22,515 nt of DNA from Thermohalobaculum sp050330995 (GCA_050330995.1 JBHJHI010000080.1:1-22515); one strand, 5' to 3'. Positions 7,260 through 16,716 are shown, counted from the stretch's first letter. Made by a program: numbers and translations. The notes: a model not told the origin generated them from the letters alone.

Positions 7260-7659
7260 TCGAGCGTCCGACGCGAGGCGGCGTCGATCCCGCCGTGGCG
7301 CTTCTGTACCGGAGCACCGACGCGGTGGGGATCGTGCCAGCAGATCCGGTCGCCGCGCCCGAGGCGGATCGGGTTGCCGCGCAGCTCGCTCGCGACGCCG
7401 TCCCGCCGGCGGCGGAAAGCCTCGCAGACGAGAAGGACGCGCCGCAGGTCCCGGCAGGCCGCGTGCGCCGTGGCGGAGTTGTGTGGGATGGGGGTCGTTC
7501 TCGACGACGATCGGGACCGTTAAGCGGAGCGAGCCTCCGGCTTGCGCTCCCCTGTCGTCCGACCGAGGCCGTGGCCTCGGCGACGCCCGCCTCCTCCCGC
7601 CGGCGATGGGCCTGGCGAGAGAAGGAGGACGCTCGTGGTCACGGCCGAGGCGACCTCCG
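7260..7659. other. 400-bp stretch with no recognisable gene
   Basis: Open frames exist on both strands, as expected from high GC, but none has a family motif, a convincing ribosome-binding site or a sensible composition; all are arginine/proline/alanine-rich. An ATG at 7257 overlaps the EamA stop as ATGA and opens a frame starting MIERPTRGGVDPAVALL, but it degenerates after about 70 residues. Together with the integrase wreck that follows it looks like decayed DNA. Confidence 0.5.
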
Positions 7660-8100
7660 ATGGGAAGCCCCCGGAGCCACGGGTGCGAGACCGGGCCGAC
7701 GAAGGTGACGAGGTCCGAAGAGACCCGGGCGATCCGCTTCGAACGCCCGCGCGGTGGTCGCCCCCACGATCGTGCGCCCTTCGGGCCGGCCACCGACGCC
7801 GCGCCGCGCGGCCGCGGCCCCGTCGCGCATCGGCGACGCGGCCTCGGGTGGACGGGTTCGTCGCCGCGCCCCCGTTCCGCAGGAGAAGACCGAGCGGCCC
7901 GTGCGGTCCGAGATCACCGGGCCGGCGCGCGACAGCCCGTCCGCCCGGCTTGCCAAGCGCGGCGGCGGGCCGTTTCCGAGCCGGCTGCAGCGGTGCGGGC
8001 GCCCGACCATTCGACAGCACGCTCGGCCGCTCGGCGAGCGGGTCGTCTCCATCGGCCTCGACCCGGCGGACTACGGCACGCACTCGCCGCGCCGGAACTT
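7660..8100 (+). pseudogene. tyrosine recombinase/integrase remnant, frameshifted and 3'-truncated
   Basis: Two plus-strand frames join into one phage-type integrase. The first, from ATG 7660, gives TGPTKVTRSEETRAIR and GRPHDRAPFGPATDAAPRGR, matching the family's ALFNLAIDSKLRGCDL region, which holds the first catalytic Arg. At about 7826 the similarity moves to another frame: RIGDAASGGRVRRRAPVPQE, KTERPVRSEITGPARDS, FPSRLQRCGRPTIRQHARPL and then SIGLDPADYGTHSPRRN. The last matches the GTHSLRRTK motif with the catalytic HxxR. The family continues for about 60 residues to the second catalytic His and the nucleophilic Tyr (STVRYLG); none of that is present after 8100, so it cannot be active. Family assignment is from recalled motifs of small (about 200-residue) proteobacterial integrases. 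Confidence 0.78.
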
Positions 8101-8129
8101 TCCAAAGGACCCCGCCCCGGCGGGAGGGC

Positions 8130-8153
8130 GTCGGCGCCGGAGGCGGCGCCGAC
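8130..8153. terminator. hairpin downstream of the LysR gene
   Basis: GTCGGCGCC (8130-8138) pairs perfectly with GGCGCCGAC (8145-8153) around a 6-nt loop. It begins about 60 bases beyond the stop of the minus-strand LysR gene (8215) and is a plausible terminator for it, though no T-run is present. Confidence 0.38.
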
Positions 8154-8214
8154 TGTCCGGAACAGACGGGCTCCCCGATCAAACGGGAGCGACGCCCCTG
8201 CGCCAGGAGGCAAC

Positions 8215-9144
8215 CTACGCGGCGGGGTCCGGGCGCAGGAGATCGACCAGCCAGTCGTGCAGCGTCCGGCTGCTCGCGGGCGCGACGAGGTCGACGACGA
8301 GAGGGTCGAGCGCGACGGGCAGCGGTCGCGCACCGACGCCCAGCCGAGCACCGAGGCGCCGAACCGGTCCTTCCGCCAGCACGGCGACGAGATCGCTGAC
8401 CGCGACCGCCTCCAGCGCCAGGGCGTAGGTCTCGACGACGAGCGCGACGCGACGCGCCAGGCCGAGGCCCGCGAGCGTGCGATCCACGGGGCCCGCGGGA
8501 TCCCCGGACGGCGCGACCGCGACCTGTGGCGCGGCGGCGAAGCGCACGGCGTCGAGCGGGCCGTCGAGGAGGGGGTGGCCCGCCCGCGCGGCGAGCACGA
8601 GGCGCTCCTCGTAGAGCCGCGCTCGGCGCAGCTCCGGCCCGCGCGGGCCCGCCCAGGACCCGGCGACCGCGTCGATCCTCCCGCGCGCGAGCATGTCCGG
8701 GGCCCGGAGACGGTCCACCGGCACGACGCCCACGTCGAGATCGGGCGCGGCCTCCCGCAGCCGACGCACGGCGCCGGGCAGCAGCGTCAGCGCGACGTTG
8801 CCCGTCATCCCGAGCCTCAGCCGCCGTCCGAGGCGCGTCGGGTCGGCAGCGCCGCCGAGGGCCGAGCGCGCGTGCGCTAGCGCCGTGGCCACTTCGGGCC
8901 ACATCGCCTCGGCGCGCGGCGTCGGGCGCACGCCGCCGGGGGCGCGCTCGAACAGCGGATCGCCGACGAGACGGCGCAGCCGCGCGAGTGCGTGGCTCGC
9001 GGCCGGCTGGCTGAGCGCGAGCGCCTCGGCCGCGCGCGCGACGTGACGCTCGCGCCAGACCGCCTCGAACACGACCAGCAGGTTCAGGTCGAGCCGCACC
9101 GGGGCGCGGCGGCGACCGGCATCATTCGTCTCGTGCAGGGCCAT
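8215..9144 (-). CDS. LysR family transcriptional regulator
   Basis: 309 residues. The winged HTH lies near residues 18-75: LDLNLLVVFEAVWRERHVAR begins it, and AAEALALSQPAASHALARLR is the recognition region. It is followed by the linker helix (EAMWPEVATALAHARSAL) and the LysR effector-binding domain (about 95-300, beginning RLRLGMTGNVALTLLP). The LDLNLL opening is typical of the NodD-like subgroup. The frame stays open upstream to 9327, but that part reads through the divergent gene and is not LysR-like; MALHETN at 9144 is chosen, although no strong Shine-Dalgarno sequence precedes it. It faces a metallo-beta-lactamase-fold gene across 73 bp and probably controls it and itself. Confidence 0.9.
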   Translation of the reverse strand: MALHETNDAGRRRAPVRLDLNLLVVFEAVWRERHVARAAEALALSQPAASHALARLRRLVGDPLFERAPGGVRPTPRAEAMWPEVATALAHARSALGGAADPTRLGRRLRLGMTGNVALTLLPGAVRRLREAAPDLDVGVVPVDRLRAPDMLARGRIDAVAGSWAGPRGPELRRARLYEERLVLAARAGHPLLDGPLDAVRFAAAPQVAVAPSGDPAGPVDRTLAGLGLARRVALVVETYALALEAVAVSDLVAVLAEGPVRRLGARLGVGARPLPVALDPLVVDLVAPASSRTLHDWLVDLLRPDPAA

Positions 9145-9217
9145 GGCGACAACGATGCATTGGACGAGACGGCGGCGCCAGCGCATCGCGGGGGCGCAAT
9201 CAGTCGGGAGCGGACCC

Positions 9218-10189
9218 ATGCACCTCACGCGTCGCGGCCTCGCAGGGGGGGCCCTTTCGCTGTCGGCCGCCCTCCTGCCCGCCGCCCACGGTATGGCGGA
9301 GCCGGCGCCGCCGGGGAACGCCGGCACCTATTCCCTGCGCGTCGGCGACGTCTGCGTGCATGTCCTGAGCGACGGCCAGATCGCCTTCCCCGCCTGGCCG
9401 AGCTACGCCCCCGAGGCGAGCGAGGCCGAGGTCGCCGCCGCCATGCGCCGGCGCTTCCTCGCCCCGCCCGACTACCGCCTCGACGCCAGTCCGCTCCTGG
9501 TCGAGACCGCCGGGCGGCGCGTCCTGATCGATACCGGATGGGGCGGCGTCGCCCCCGAGGTCGGCCGCCTGCCGGACCGCCTCGCGGCGATCGGCGTCGC
9601 GCGGGAGGCGGTCGATCTCGTCGTGCTCTCGCACCTCCACCCCGACCACGTTGGCGGGCTGACCGAGGCGGACGGCACGCCGCTCTTCCCGGCCGCCGAG
9701 GTCGTCCTCGCCGAAGCCGAGCTGACGCAGTGGCGCGGCCAGCCCGACTTCGGCGCCATGCGGGTCGGCGCGGCGATGCGCCCGCTCTTCGCCGAGGCCG
9801 CGGCGCGCGTGCTCGCCCTGGAGGATCGGCTGCGCTCGGCGACGAACGGCGAGGAGATCGCGCCCGGCCTCTCGCTCGTGGCGCTGCCGGGCCACACTCG
9901 CGGCCATGCCGGCGTGCTGATCGCCTCGGGCGCCGGGACGCTGCTCTACGCCGCCGACGCCTTTCACGACCAGGCCTTCGACCTCGACCATCCCGGCTGG
10001 GCGACCGCCTTCGACCACGACCCCGCGCGGGCCGAGGCGACCCGGCGCGCGCTGCTCGATCGCGCCGCCGCCGACCGGACGCGACTGATGGCCTACCACA
10101 TGCCGTTCCCCGGGGTGGGCCACGTCACCGCGACGGGCGAGGGCTATCTCTGGAACCCGACGCGATGGTCGACGGACGACGCGGCGTGA
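9218..10189 (+). CDS. Tat-exported metallo-beta-lactamase-fold hydrolase
   Basis: 323 residues. The N-terminus (TRRGLAGGALSLSAALLPAA, residues 4-23) looks like a Tat signal, ending near AHGMAE. The mature part is an MBL-fold dinuclear metal hydrolase: HLHPDH (His139, His141, Asp143, His144), GHTRGHAG (His226), the bridging Asp247 in YAADAFHDQAF and probably His294 in AYHMPFPG. The superfamily includes lactonases, organophosphate and thioester hydrolases and some beta-lactamases; the substrate is not determinable. The start at 9218 has GGGAG seven bases upstream and puts the twin arginines at residues 5-6; the frame extends to 9143, but that would overlap the divergent LysR start. It is probably a periplasmic enzyme induced through the LysR protein. 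Confidence 0.85.
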   Translation: MHLTRRGLAGGALSLSAALLPAAHGMAEPAPPGNAGTYSLRVGDVCVHVLSDGQIAFPAWPSYAPEASEAEVAAAMRRRFLAPPDYRLDASPLLVETAGRRVLIDTGWGGVAPEVGRLPDRLAAIGVAREAVDLVVLSHLHPDHVGGLTEADGTPLFPAAEVVLAEAELTQWRGQPDFGAMRVGAAMRPLFAEAAARVLALEDRLRSATNGEEIAPGLSLVALPGHTRGHAGVLIASGAGTLLYAADAFHDQAFDLDHPGWATAFDHDPARAEATRRALLDRAAADRTRLMAYHMPFPGVGHVTATGEGYLWNPTRWSTDDAA

Positions 10190-10279
10190 CATCCGGTCAG
10201 GCCCCTCGACCGACGCCGGCTCCGGGCCTCCATCCTCGCCGATCACAGGCGCCGCGACGAACGGCGGAGAGGGCGTGAG

Positions 10280-10298
10280 GACCGGACGCGGCCCGGTC
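10280..10298. terminator. possible terminator between convergent genes
   Basis: GACCGG (10280-10285) and CCGGTC (10293-10298) form a 6-bp stem with a 7-nt loop in the 170-bp gap between the MBL-fold gene and the convergent LysR gene. There is no T-run. Otherwise the gap shows nothing. Confidence 0.25.
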
Positions 10299-10359
10299 GC
10301 CCGGCTCGCGACGGACGACCTTCCCGCGGCGTTCCCCCACCGCCACCCGGCGAGGCGAT

Positions 10360-11280
10360 CTAGCCCTCTTCGCGGGAAAGCGGCCGGGACGGGGCCAGCG
10401 CGTGGTCGGCGGCGGTCTCGAAGAAGCGGCGCACCAGGCGCAGCTCGCGCCGCTCCGGCTGGGTCATCACGTGGACGCGGCAGGTCTCCTCCATCCCCTC
10501 GACCGGCAGGGCCGCGAGGCTGGAGGCCTCGTGGACGGAGCGCTCCAGCATGATGCCCACGCCCGCCCCGGCGAGGACCGCTTCCTTGACCAGCGGAAAG
10601 GTGCCCGTCTTCAACAGCCGCGGCAGGGCGAGCCCCGCGGCGGCGAACGCCGCGCGCACGATGCGCTGGGTGAGCGAGCCGTCCTCGGGCACGACCAGCG
10701 TCTCGGCCGAAAGCGTCCCGAGCGACAGCGCGGGCCGGTCCGCGAGCGCATGATCGCGGCGCAGGTAGGCGCGGTAGCGCGTCGTCCCGATCTCGCGGCT
10801 CGCGAAGCCGTGGCCCGGCTCGGGGTCGGTCTGGAAGGCGACGTCGACCTCGCGCTCGTGCAGCGCGCGGCGCACCGCTTCCCAGGTGCCGAGCCGAAAG
10901 TCGATCTCCACGCCCGGATGCGCCTCGCCGAAGGCCGCGATCACCTCGAGCGCCGGGCGCGGGGCGTTGGCGATGATACGCAGGCTGCCGGTCGAGAGCG
11001 CGGCGAAGCGGGTCAGCCGCTCCTCGACGATCTCCTCCAGGGTGCGCAGCCGGTCGGTGATCCCGAACAGCTCGCGCCCGGCGCGCGTGAGCGCGAGGCC
11101 GTCGCGGCGGCGCACGAACAGCGCCGCGCCCATCAGCGTCTCCAGCTTGGCGACGTGCTGGGTGACCGAGGACTGCGTCACCCCGAGCCGCGCCGCCGCC
11201 GCCGAGATCGAGCGCGCCCGCGCGGCCTCGGTGAAGGCGGCGATCTGGTAGGGCGAGGGCCGGGGCAGGCGCGTCTCCAC
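10360..11280 (-). CDS. LysR family transcriptional regulator of the ABC/phosphodiesterase operon
   Basis: 306 residues from a GTG start at 11280, the normal LysR length. HTH: YQIAAFTEAARARSISAAAA, then RLGVTQSSVTQHVAKLETLM (about residues 10-50), followed by GAALFVRRRDGLALTRAGRE. The effector domain (about 90-295) contains GSLRIIANAPRPALEVIAAF and the AGAGVGIMLERSV loop that lines the ligand pocket. The only alternative start nearby is GTG at 11310; it would overlap an inverted repeat likely to be the operator, so 11280 is preferred, but neither has a clear Shine-Dalgarno sequence. It diverges from the ABC importer genes at 11378, which it most likely activates in response to the imported compound. 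It resembles regulators of phosphonate or phosphodiester uptake loci, but that is inference from context. Confidence 0.87.
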   Translation of the reverse strand: METRLPRPSPYQIAAFTEAARARSISAAAARLGVTQSSVTQHVAKLETLMGAALFVRRRDGLALTRAGRELFGITDRLRTLEEIVEERLTRFAALSTGSLRIIANAPRPALEVIAAFGEAHPGVEIDFRLGTWEAVRRALHEREVDVAFQTDPEPGHGFASREIGTTRYRAYLRRDHALADRPALSLGTLSAETLVVPEDGSLTQRIVRAAFAAAGLALPRLLKTGTFPLVKEAVLAGAGVGIMLERSVHEASSLAALPVEGMEETCRVHVMTQPERRELRLVRRFFETAADHALAPSRPLSREEG

Positions 11281-11309
11281 TTCTGCGTGTATTAGCCGGA
11301 CCGATATCA

Positions 11310-11331
11310 CGTCATCACGCTGTCGATGACG
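11310..11331. promoter_or_regulatory. inverted repeat, candidate LysR operator
   Basis: CGTCATC (11310-11316) and GATGACG (11325-11331) are perfect inverted repeats with an 8-bp spacer. The element starts 30 bp from the LysR start and ends 46 bp before the ATPase start, in the middle of the divergent promoter. Dyad symmetry with an interrupted centre is usual for LysR recognition sites. Confidence 0.45.
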
Positions 11332-11377
11332 GTTGCTACCGCTCGTCCCGCCGAGTCGCCGACCGGAGAGCGAGCCG

Positions 11378-12531
<1,154 letters not shown>

Positions 12532-12532
<1 letters not shown>

Positions 12533-13452
12533 TGACGGGACGCCATACCCACCTCTGGTTCGTCGGCCCGGCGCTGTGCCTGATGGTGCTGATCCTGCTG
12601 ATGCCGATCGCGGTCGCGACCTGGCTCAGCTTCACCGACTACAGCCTCGGCGGCGACGCGCTCGCGTGGGTGGGCGTCGAGAACTACGAGCGCATCCTCA
12701 CCCGCTCGACCTACGAGAAGATGTTCGGCGCGACGTTTCGCTACGTGTTCGTGGTGGTGCCGCTCTCGGTCGGCCTCGGCCTCGGCGCGGCGCTCCTGAT
12801 CCAGTCGGTCGCGCGCTTCGGCGACGTCTACAAGACCATCTACTTCCTGCCGGTGATGGCCGCGCTGCTCGCCATGGCGATCGTCTGGGAGTTCGCGCTG
12901 CACCCGACCATCGGCCTCGTCAACTCGACGCTGGAGATGGGCTGCGGCACGGTTCTGGAGGCCTGGGACTGGTACGCCGCCGGGTGCGCGCGCACCTTCC
13001 CGCTCTGGCTCGGCGATCGCGACTACGCGATCTGGACGGTCGCCTTCATCGGCGTCTGGCAGGGCTTCGGCTTCAACATGGTGCTCTACCTCGCGGGGCT
13101 CACCGCGATCCCGCGCGAACTCTACCACGCCGCCGAGATGGACGGCGCGCGCACCGGCTGGGACCGTTTTCGCCTCGTCACCTGGCCGATGCTCGGTCCG
13201 ACCACGGTGTTCGTGGTCACCATCTCCTGCATCCGCTCGTTCCAGGTGTTCGACACCGTCGAGGCCTTCTATCCCCAGGGCGGGGGGCCATCGAAGTCGG
13301 TCTACGTGATGATGTTCGCCATCTACGAGAAGGCGATCCAGCAGAACCTCGTCGGCATCGGCAGCGCGATCACGGTCTGCTTCCTCGGCTTCGTGATGAT
13401 GCTGACGCTCGCTCAGCGCTGGCTCGTCGAGCGCAAGGTGCACTATTCATGA
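12532..13452 (+). CDS. ABC transporter permease, UgpA/MalF-like
   Basis: 306 residues with six predicted membrane helices: about 8-30, 71-91, 103-123, 166-190, 222-240 and 276-296. The conserved EAA loop that docks on the ATPase is visible as ELYHAAEMDGARTGWDRFRL (196-215). A periplasmic loop after the third helix carries two cysteines (Cys138 and Cys152) that could form a disulfide. It overlaps the ATPase stop by one base and the next permease by four (ATGA), so the three proteins are translationally coupled. It is the first of two permeases; together they make the heterodimeric channel. Substrate is inferred from the following phosphodiesterase gene. Confidence 0.92.
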
Positions 13453-14387
13453 GCGACGCCGCCCTCTCCCGTGCGCCCGTCGCGGCCGATGCGTCGCGCC
13501 TGCGCTTCTCGACGGCGGAGGCGATCAAGCACGCGGTGCTGATCCTGGGCGCGCTGATCGTGCTCATGCCGTTCTACGTGATGGTCAGCTACTCGCTGAA
13601 GTCGCCGGACGAGATCATGCAGAATACTGGCAGCTTCTTCGGCGCTCAGGCGCCGTTTCGCGACGACTACTGCATCAAACTCGGCAACCCGGTCGAGGAC
13701 TGCATGGTCACGCCGGTGGTCTACAATTACACGACCGCGTTCGAGAAGGCGCCGCTCCTGCGCTACCTCGCCAACGGCGTGGTCGTCACCGTGTCGATCT
13801 TCGTCATCCAGGTGCTCGTGGCGTTGCCATGCGCCTACGCGCTGGCCAAGCTGCGCTTCTGGGGGCGGGAGGCGGTGTTCGGCCTGGTGTTGTTCTGCCT
13901 CCTGATCCCGGTCCACGCGATCGCGCTGCCGCTCTACGTGATGCTCGCCAAGCTCGGGCTCACCAACTCCTACGCCGCGCTGGTGATCCCCTGGACCATC
14001 TCGGTCTTCGGCATCTTCCTGATGCGCCAGTTCTTCATGACCGTGCCCGACGACCTGATCGACGCGGCGCGGATGGACGGCATGACCGAGTTCTCGATCG
14101 TCTGGCGGGTGATGCTGCCGACCGCGATCCCGGCGCTGCTCGCCTTCGCGATCTTCTCGGTGGTCGCGCACTGGAACGACTACTTCTGGCCGCGGATCGT
14201 GATCACCGGCGACCGCGATCTGTTCACCCCGCCCCTCGGCCTGCGCGAGTTCAAGGGCGACGCCGACGGCGACAACTACGGGCCGATGATGGCGACGGCG
14301 ACGATCATCGTCGCCCCCCTGGTGGTCGCCTTCCTGCTCGCCCAGCGTCGCTTCATCGAGGGGATCACGCTGTCAGGCATGAAATGA
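13449..14387 (+). CDS. ABC transporter permease, UgpE/MalG-like
   Basis: 312 residues, six predicted membrane helices: about 27-49, 107-132, 141-160, 173-192, 222-243 and 285-303. EAA loop: DDLIDAARMDGMTEFSIVWR (201-220), as in MalG/UgpE. The large periplasmic loop after the first helix again holds a cysteine pair (Cys75 and Cys85 in YCIKLGNPVEDC). The C-terminus RRFIEGITLSGMK matches the standard MalG-family ending (..GLTAGAVKG type), which supports a complete gene. Starts by a 4-bp overlap with the preceding permease. The 103-bp gap to the binding-protein gene holds a good ribosome-binding site and a short GC palindrome only. Confidence 0.93.
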   Translation: MSDAALSRAPVAADASRLRFSTAEAIKHAVLILGALIVLMPFYVMVSYSLKSPDEIMQNTGSFFGAQAPFRDDYCIKLGNPVEDCMVTPVVYNYTTAFEKAPLLRYLANGVVVTVSIFVIQVLVALPCAYALAKLRFWGREAVFGLVLFCLLIPVHAIALPLYVMLAKLGLTNSYAALVIPWTISVFGIFLMRQFFMTVPDDLIDAARMDGMTEFSIVWRVMLPTAIPALLAFAIFSVVAHWNDYFWPRIVITGDRDLFTPPLGLREFKGDADGDNYGPMMATATIIVAPLVVAFLLAQRRFIEGITLSGMK

Positions 14388-14490
14388 GCGCCCCCGCGCT
14401 CGGGCATGAAGCGATCCCCGGCCCCCATCCCGGAAGGGAAAACCAGAGGCGGCGCCTGCCCATGGCCGCCCGACAGACAGGAGAGTGTCC

Positions 14491-15753
14491 ATGAAGACCA
14501 CGACGACGGCCATCGCCGCTATCCTGCTCGCGACCGCCGCCATGGCCCAGGATCAGGAGAAAGTGACCATCGAGTTCGCCTATCCCTACAGCCACCTGTT
14601 CGACGTCACCTACGAGAGCATCCTGCCGAAGTTCTACGAGCAGCACCCGAACGTCGAGGTGGTGATGCGCGCCACCTACGAGAGCTACGAGGACGGCACC
14701 AACACCATCCTGCGCGAGGCGGTGGCGGGCGAGCTGCCCGACGTCACCATGCAGGGCCTGAACCGTCAGGCGATCCTGGTCGAGAAGGGCATCGCGAAGT
14801 CGCTGGAGCCCTTCATCGCCGAGGAGGCCGACTTCGCGAAGGACGGCTACCACCAGGCGATGCTCGATCTCGGTACCTTCGAGGGCGAGGTCCACGGCCT
14901 GCCGTTCTCGGTCTCGCTGCCGGTCGGCTACTATAACATGGACCTGATGGCCGAGGCCGGCATCGAGAGCCCCGAGGACTTCCCGAAGACCTGGGACGAG
15001 GTGGTCGCGACCTGCCAGCGCCTGCGCGAGGCCGGCGTCGACAATCCCGTGTTCTGGGGATGGAACATCACCGGCAACTGGTTCCTCCAGGCGCTGATGT
15101 GGAGCCAGGGCGAGGCGACGGTGGAGAGCACCGACTTCCGCATCGACACCGACGCGGGCCTCACCTCGCTCGAGACCATGAAGTCGATCTTCGACGGCTG
15201 CGAGATGCAGAACCTCGAATGGAAGGCCGCGCTCGCGTCGTTCTCCGCCGGCGAGGTGGCGATGATGTTCTGGTCGACCTCCGCGCTCGGCGCGGTCGAG
15301 CGCGCCAAGGGCGACTTCGAGCTGGTCACCGCCGAGTTCCCGGGTATCGGCAGCGCGCCGCAGGGCCTGCCGGCGGGCGGCAACGCGGCGATGCTGGTCT
15401 CCGACAGCGAGGACCCGGCGGTGCTCGACGCGGCCTGGGCGTGGCTGAAGTTCATCACCTCGGGCGAAGGCGCGGCCGACGTCGCGCGCACCACCGGCTA
15501 CATGCCGCCGAACAAGGCCGCCAACGAGATCATCCTCGCCGACTTCTACCAGCAGAACCCGAACAAGGAGACCGCGGTGCGCCAGCTCCCGCTTCTGCGC
15601 GAGTGGCAGGCCTACCCCGGCGACAACGGCCTCGCGATCACCCAGGTGATCTACGACGGCATGGAAGGCATCGTCACCGACGAGTACGAGGACATGGAGG
15701 AGTTGCAGGAGGAGCTGGACGAGGAAGTCCAGGACCTGATGCCGGGCTCCTGA
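14491..15753 (+). CDS. ABC transporter substrate-binding protein (UgpB-like, family 1)
   Basis: 420 residues. Signal peptide MKTTTTAIAAILLATAAMAQ with probable cleavage after AMA (residue 19). The mature protein is a two-lobed extracellular-solute-binding protein family 1: EFAYPYSHLFDVTYESILPK, GTNTILREAVAGELPDV, then GLPFSVSLPVGYYNMDLM, and FSAGEVAMMFWSTSALGA near the hinge. The periplasmic receptor delivers substrate to the two upstream permeases. AGGAGAG precedes the ATG at 14491; a GTG six bases earlier is a poorer start. The last 25 residues (DEYEDMEELQEELDEEVQDL) are unusually acidic. A strong hairpin right after the stop may raise the level of this mRNA over the downstream gene, as is common for binding proteins. 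Confidence 0.93.
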   Translation: MKTTTTAIAAILLATAAMAQDQEKVTIEFAYPYSHLFDVTYESILPKFYEQHPNVEVVMRATYESYEDGTNTILREAVAGELPDVTMQGLNRQAILVEKGIAKSLEPFIAEEADFAKDGYHQAMLDLGTFEGEVHGLPFSVSLPVGYYNMDLMAEAGIESPEDFPKTWDEVVATCQRLREAGVDNPVFWGWNITGNWFLQALMWSQGEATVESTDFRIDTDAGLTSLETMKSIFDGCEMQNLEWKAALASFSAGEVAMMFWSTSALGAVERAKGDFELVTAEFPGIGSAPQGLPAGGNAAMLVSDSEDPAVLDAAWAWLKFITSGEGAADVARTTGYMPPNKAANEIILADFYQQNPNKETAVRQLPLLREWQAYPGDNGLAITQVIYDGMEGIVTDEYEDMEELQEELDEEVQDLMPGS

Positions 15754-15760
15754 GCCTCTG

Positions 15761-15788
15761 GCGGGGCGTGTCGTCCGAGACGCCCCGC
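15761..15788. terminator. hairpin after the binding-protein gene (attenuator or mRNA 3' stabiliser)
   Basis: GCGGGGCGT (15761-15769) pairs perfectly with ACGCCCCGC (15780-15788) around a 10-nt loop, starting 8 bases after the binding-protein stop. No T-run follows. Position suggests partial termination or protection of the upstream mRNA, so that the binding protein is made in excess over the phosphodiesterase. Confidence 0.48.
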
Positions 15789-15891
15789 GTCCCGCCCGGC
15801 CCTCCGGCCGGGGCCTTCCCCGCCCTGCGACCACGTTCCCGCGAGGCCCCGGCCTCGCACGTGGACGCGCGCTCGCCACGAGGCCGCTGCC

Positions 15892-16716
15892 GTGAAGATC
15901 CTCCAGCTCACCGACATCCACCTGACCACGCCGGGCGAGACCATCGGCGGGCGCGATCCGAACGCCAACTTCGAGGCCGCGCTCGACCACGCCCTCGCCA
16001 CCCACCCGGACGCCGACGCGCTGGTGATCACGGGCGATCTGTCCGACTGGGGCGAGCGCGCGGACTACGAGCGGCTGCGCATACGCCTGGACGACGTCCC
16101 GATCCCGGTCGAGCTTTGCATCGGCAACCACGACGATCGCGACGCCTTCCTCTCGGTCTTCCCCGAGCGCGCGGACGAGCACGGCTTCGTCCAGCGCGTC
16201 TTCGCCCTGCCGGGCGCCGTCGGCCTCGTCCTCGACACTTGGTGGCCCGACACCCACGCCGGGCGATACTGCGAGACCCGCCTCGCCTGGCTCGACGCGC
16301 GTCTCGCCGAGGTGGCGGCGCCGGCGTTCCTGTTCATGCACCACAACCCGGTCCCGACCCACGTCGCGCCGAAGGATCGGATCATGCTGCTCGACGCGGC
16401 GGCCTTCGAGGCGGTCGTTGCACGTCACGCCGCGAAGGTCCGCCACATCTTCTTCGGCCACTGCCACGTGCCGCTCGCGGGCTCGCTCGCCGGCGTGCCG
16501 GTGAGCGCGCCGCGCGGCACCAACCATGCGGGCTTCGCCAACTTCCCCGAAAAGGCGCTGCTGACCCGCTCGACGCTGCCCGAAGCCTACGCGGTCGCCA
16601 TCGTCGAGGGCGGCACGGTGACGGTGCACATGGTCGAGTTCCACGAGGCCAGCCGCCTGAGCGTGGAAGGCTCGCCCGACAAGGCCGACTGGGACCGCGC
16701 CTCGATGCGACGGTGA
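15892..16716 (+). CDS. metallophosphodiesterase, GpdQ/CpdA-like
   Basis: 274 residues. A calcineurin-like dinuclear metallophosphoesterase with the complete metal set in class III phosphodiesterase order: Asp8 and His10 (TDIHL), Asp49 (GDLSDWG), Asn79 and His80 (GNHDD), His150 (MHHNP), His190 and His192 (GHCH). This spacing fits GpdQ-type glycerophosphodiesterases and CpdA cyclic-nucleotide phosphodiesterases. There is no signal peptide, so it acts in the cytoplasm. Because it closes an Ugp-like import operon, hydrolysis of an imported glycerophosphodiester is the simplest role; the classical partner UgpQ belongs to an unrelated (TIM-barrel) family. The start is GTG at 15892 with CGAGG eight bases upstream; 138 bp with a hairpin separate it from the binding-protein gene. 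Confidence 0.86.
   Translation: MKILQLTDIHLTTPGETIGGRDPNANFEAALDHALATHPDADALVITGDLSDWGERADYERLRIRLDDVPIPVELCIGNHDDRDAFLSVFPERADEHGFVQRVFALPGAVGLVLDTWWPDTHAGRYCETRLAWLDARLAEVAAPAFLFMHHNPVPTHVAPKDRIMLLDAAAFEAVVARHAAKVRHIFFGHCHVPLAGSLAGVPVSAPRGTNHAGFANFPEKALLTRSTLPEAYAVAIVEGGTVTVHMVEFHEASRLSVEGSPDKADWDRASMRR

Noticed and set aside
7257..7500. A possible small gene starting ATGA-overlapped with the EamA stop (MIERPTRGG...).
   Set aside because: The overlap is suggestive, but there is no ribosome-binding site of note, no family resemblance, and the frame degenerates into Arg-rich sequence after about 70 residues. Not enough to call.
7520..8902. A 460-codon minus-strand frame and similar plus-strand frames across the gene-free interval.
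   Set aside because: No conserved motif, Arg/Ala/Pro-dominated. The only recognisable homology there is the integrase remnant, which needs two frames.
9218..10189. A true antibiotic-resistance metallo-beta-lactamase.
   Set aside because: The HxHxDH fold is shared by many hydrolases; nothing seen distinguishes a beta-lactamase, and the environmental context favours another hydrolase.
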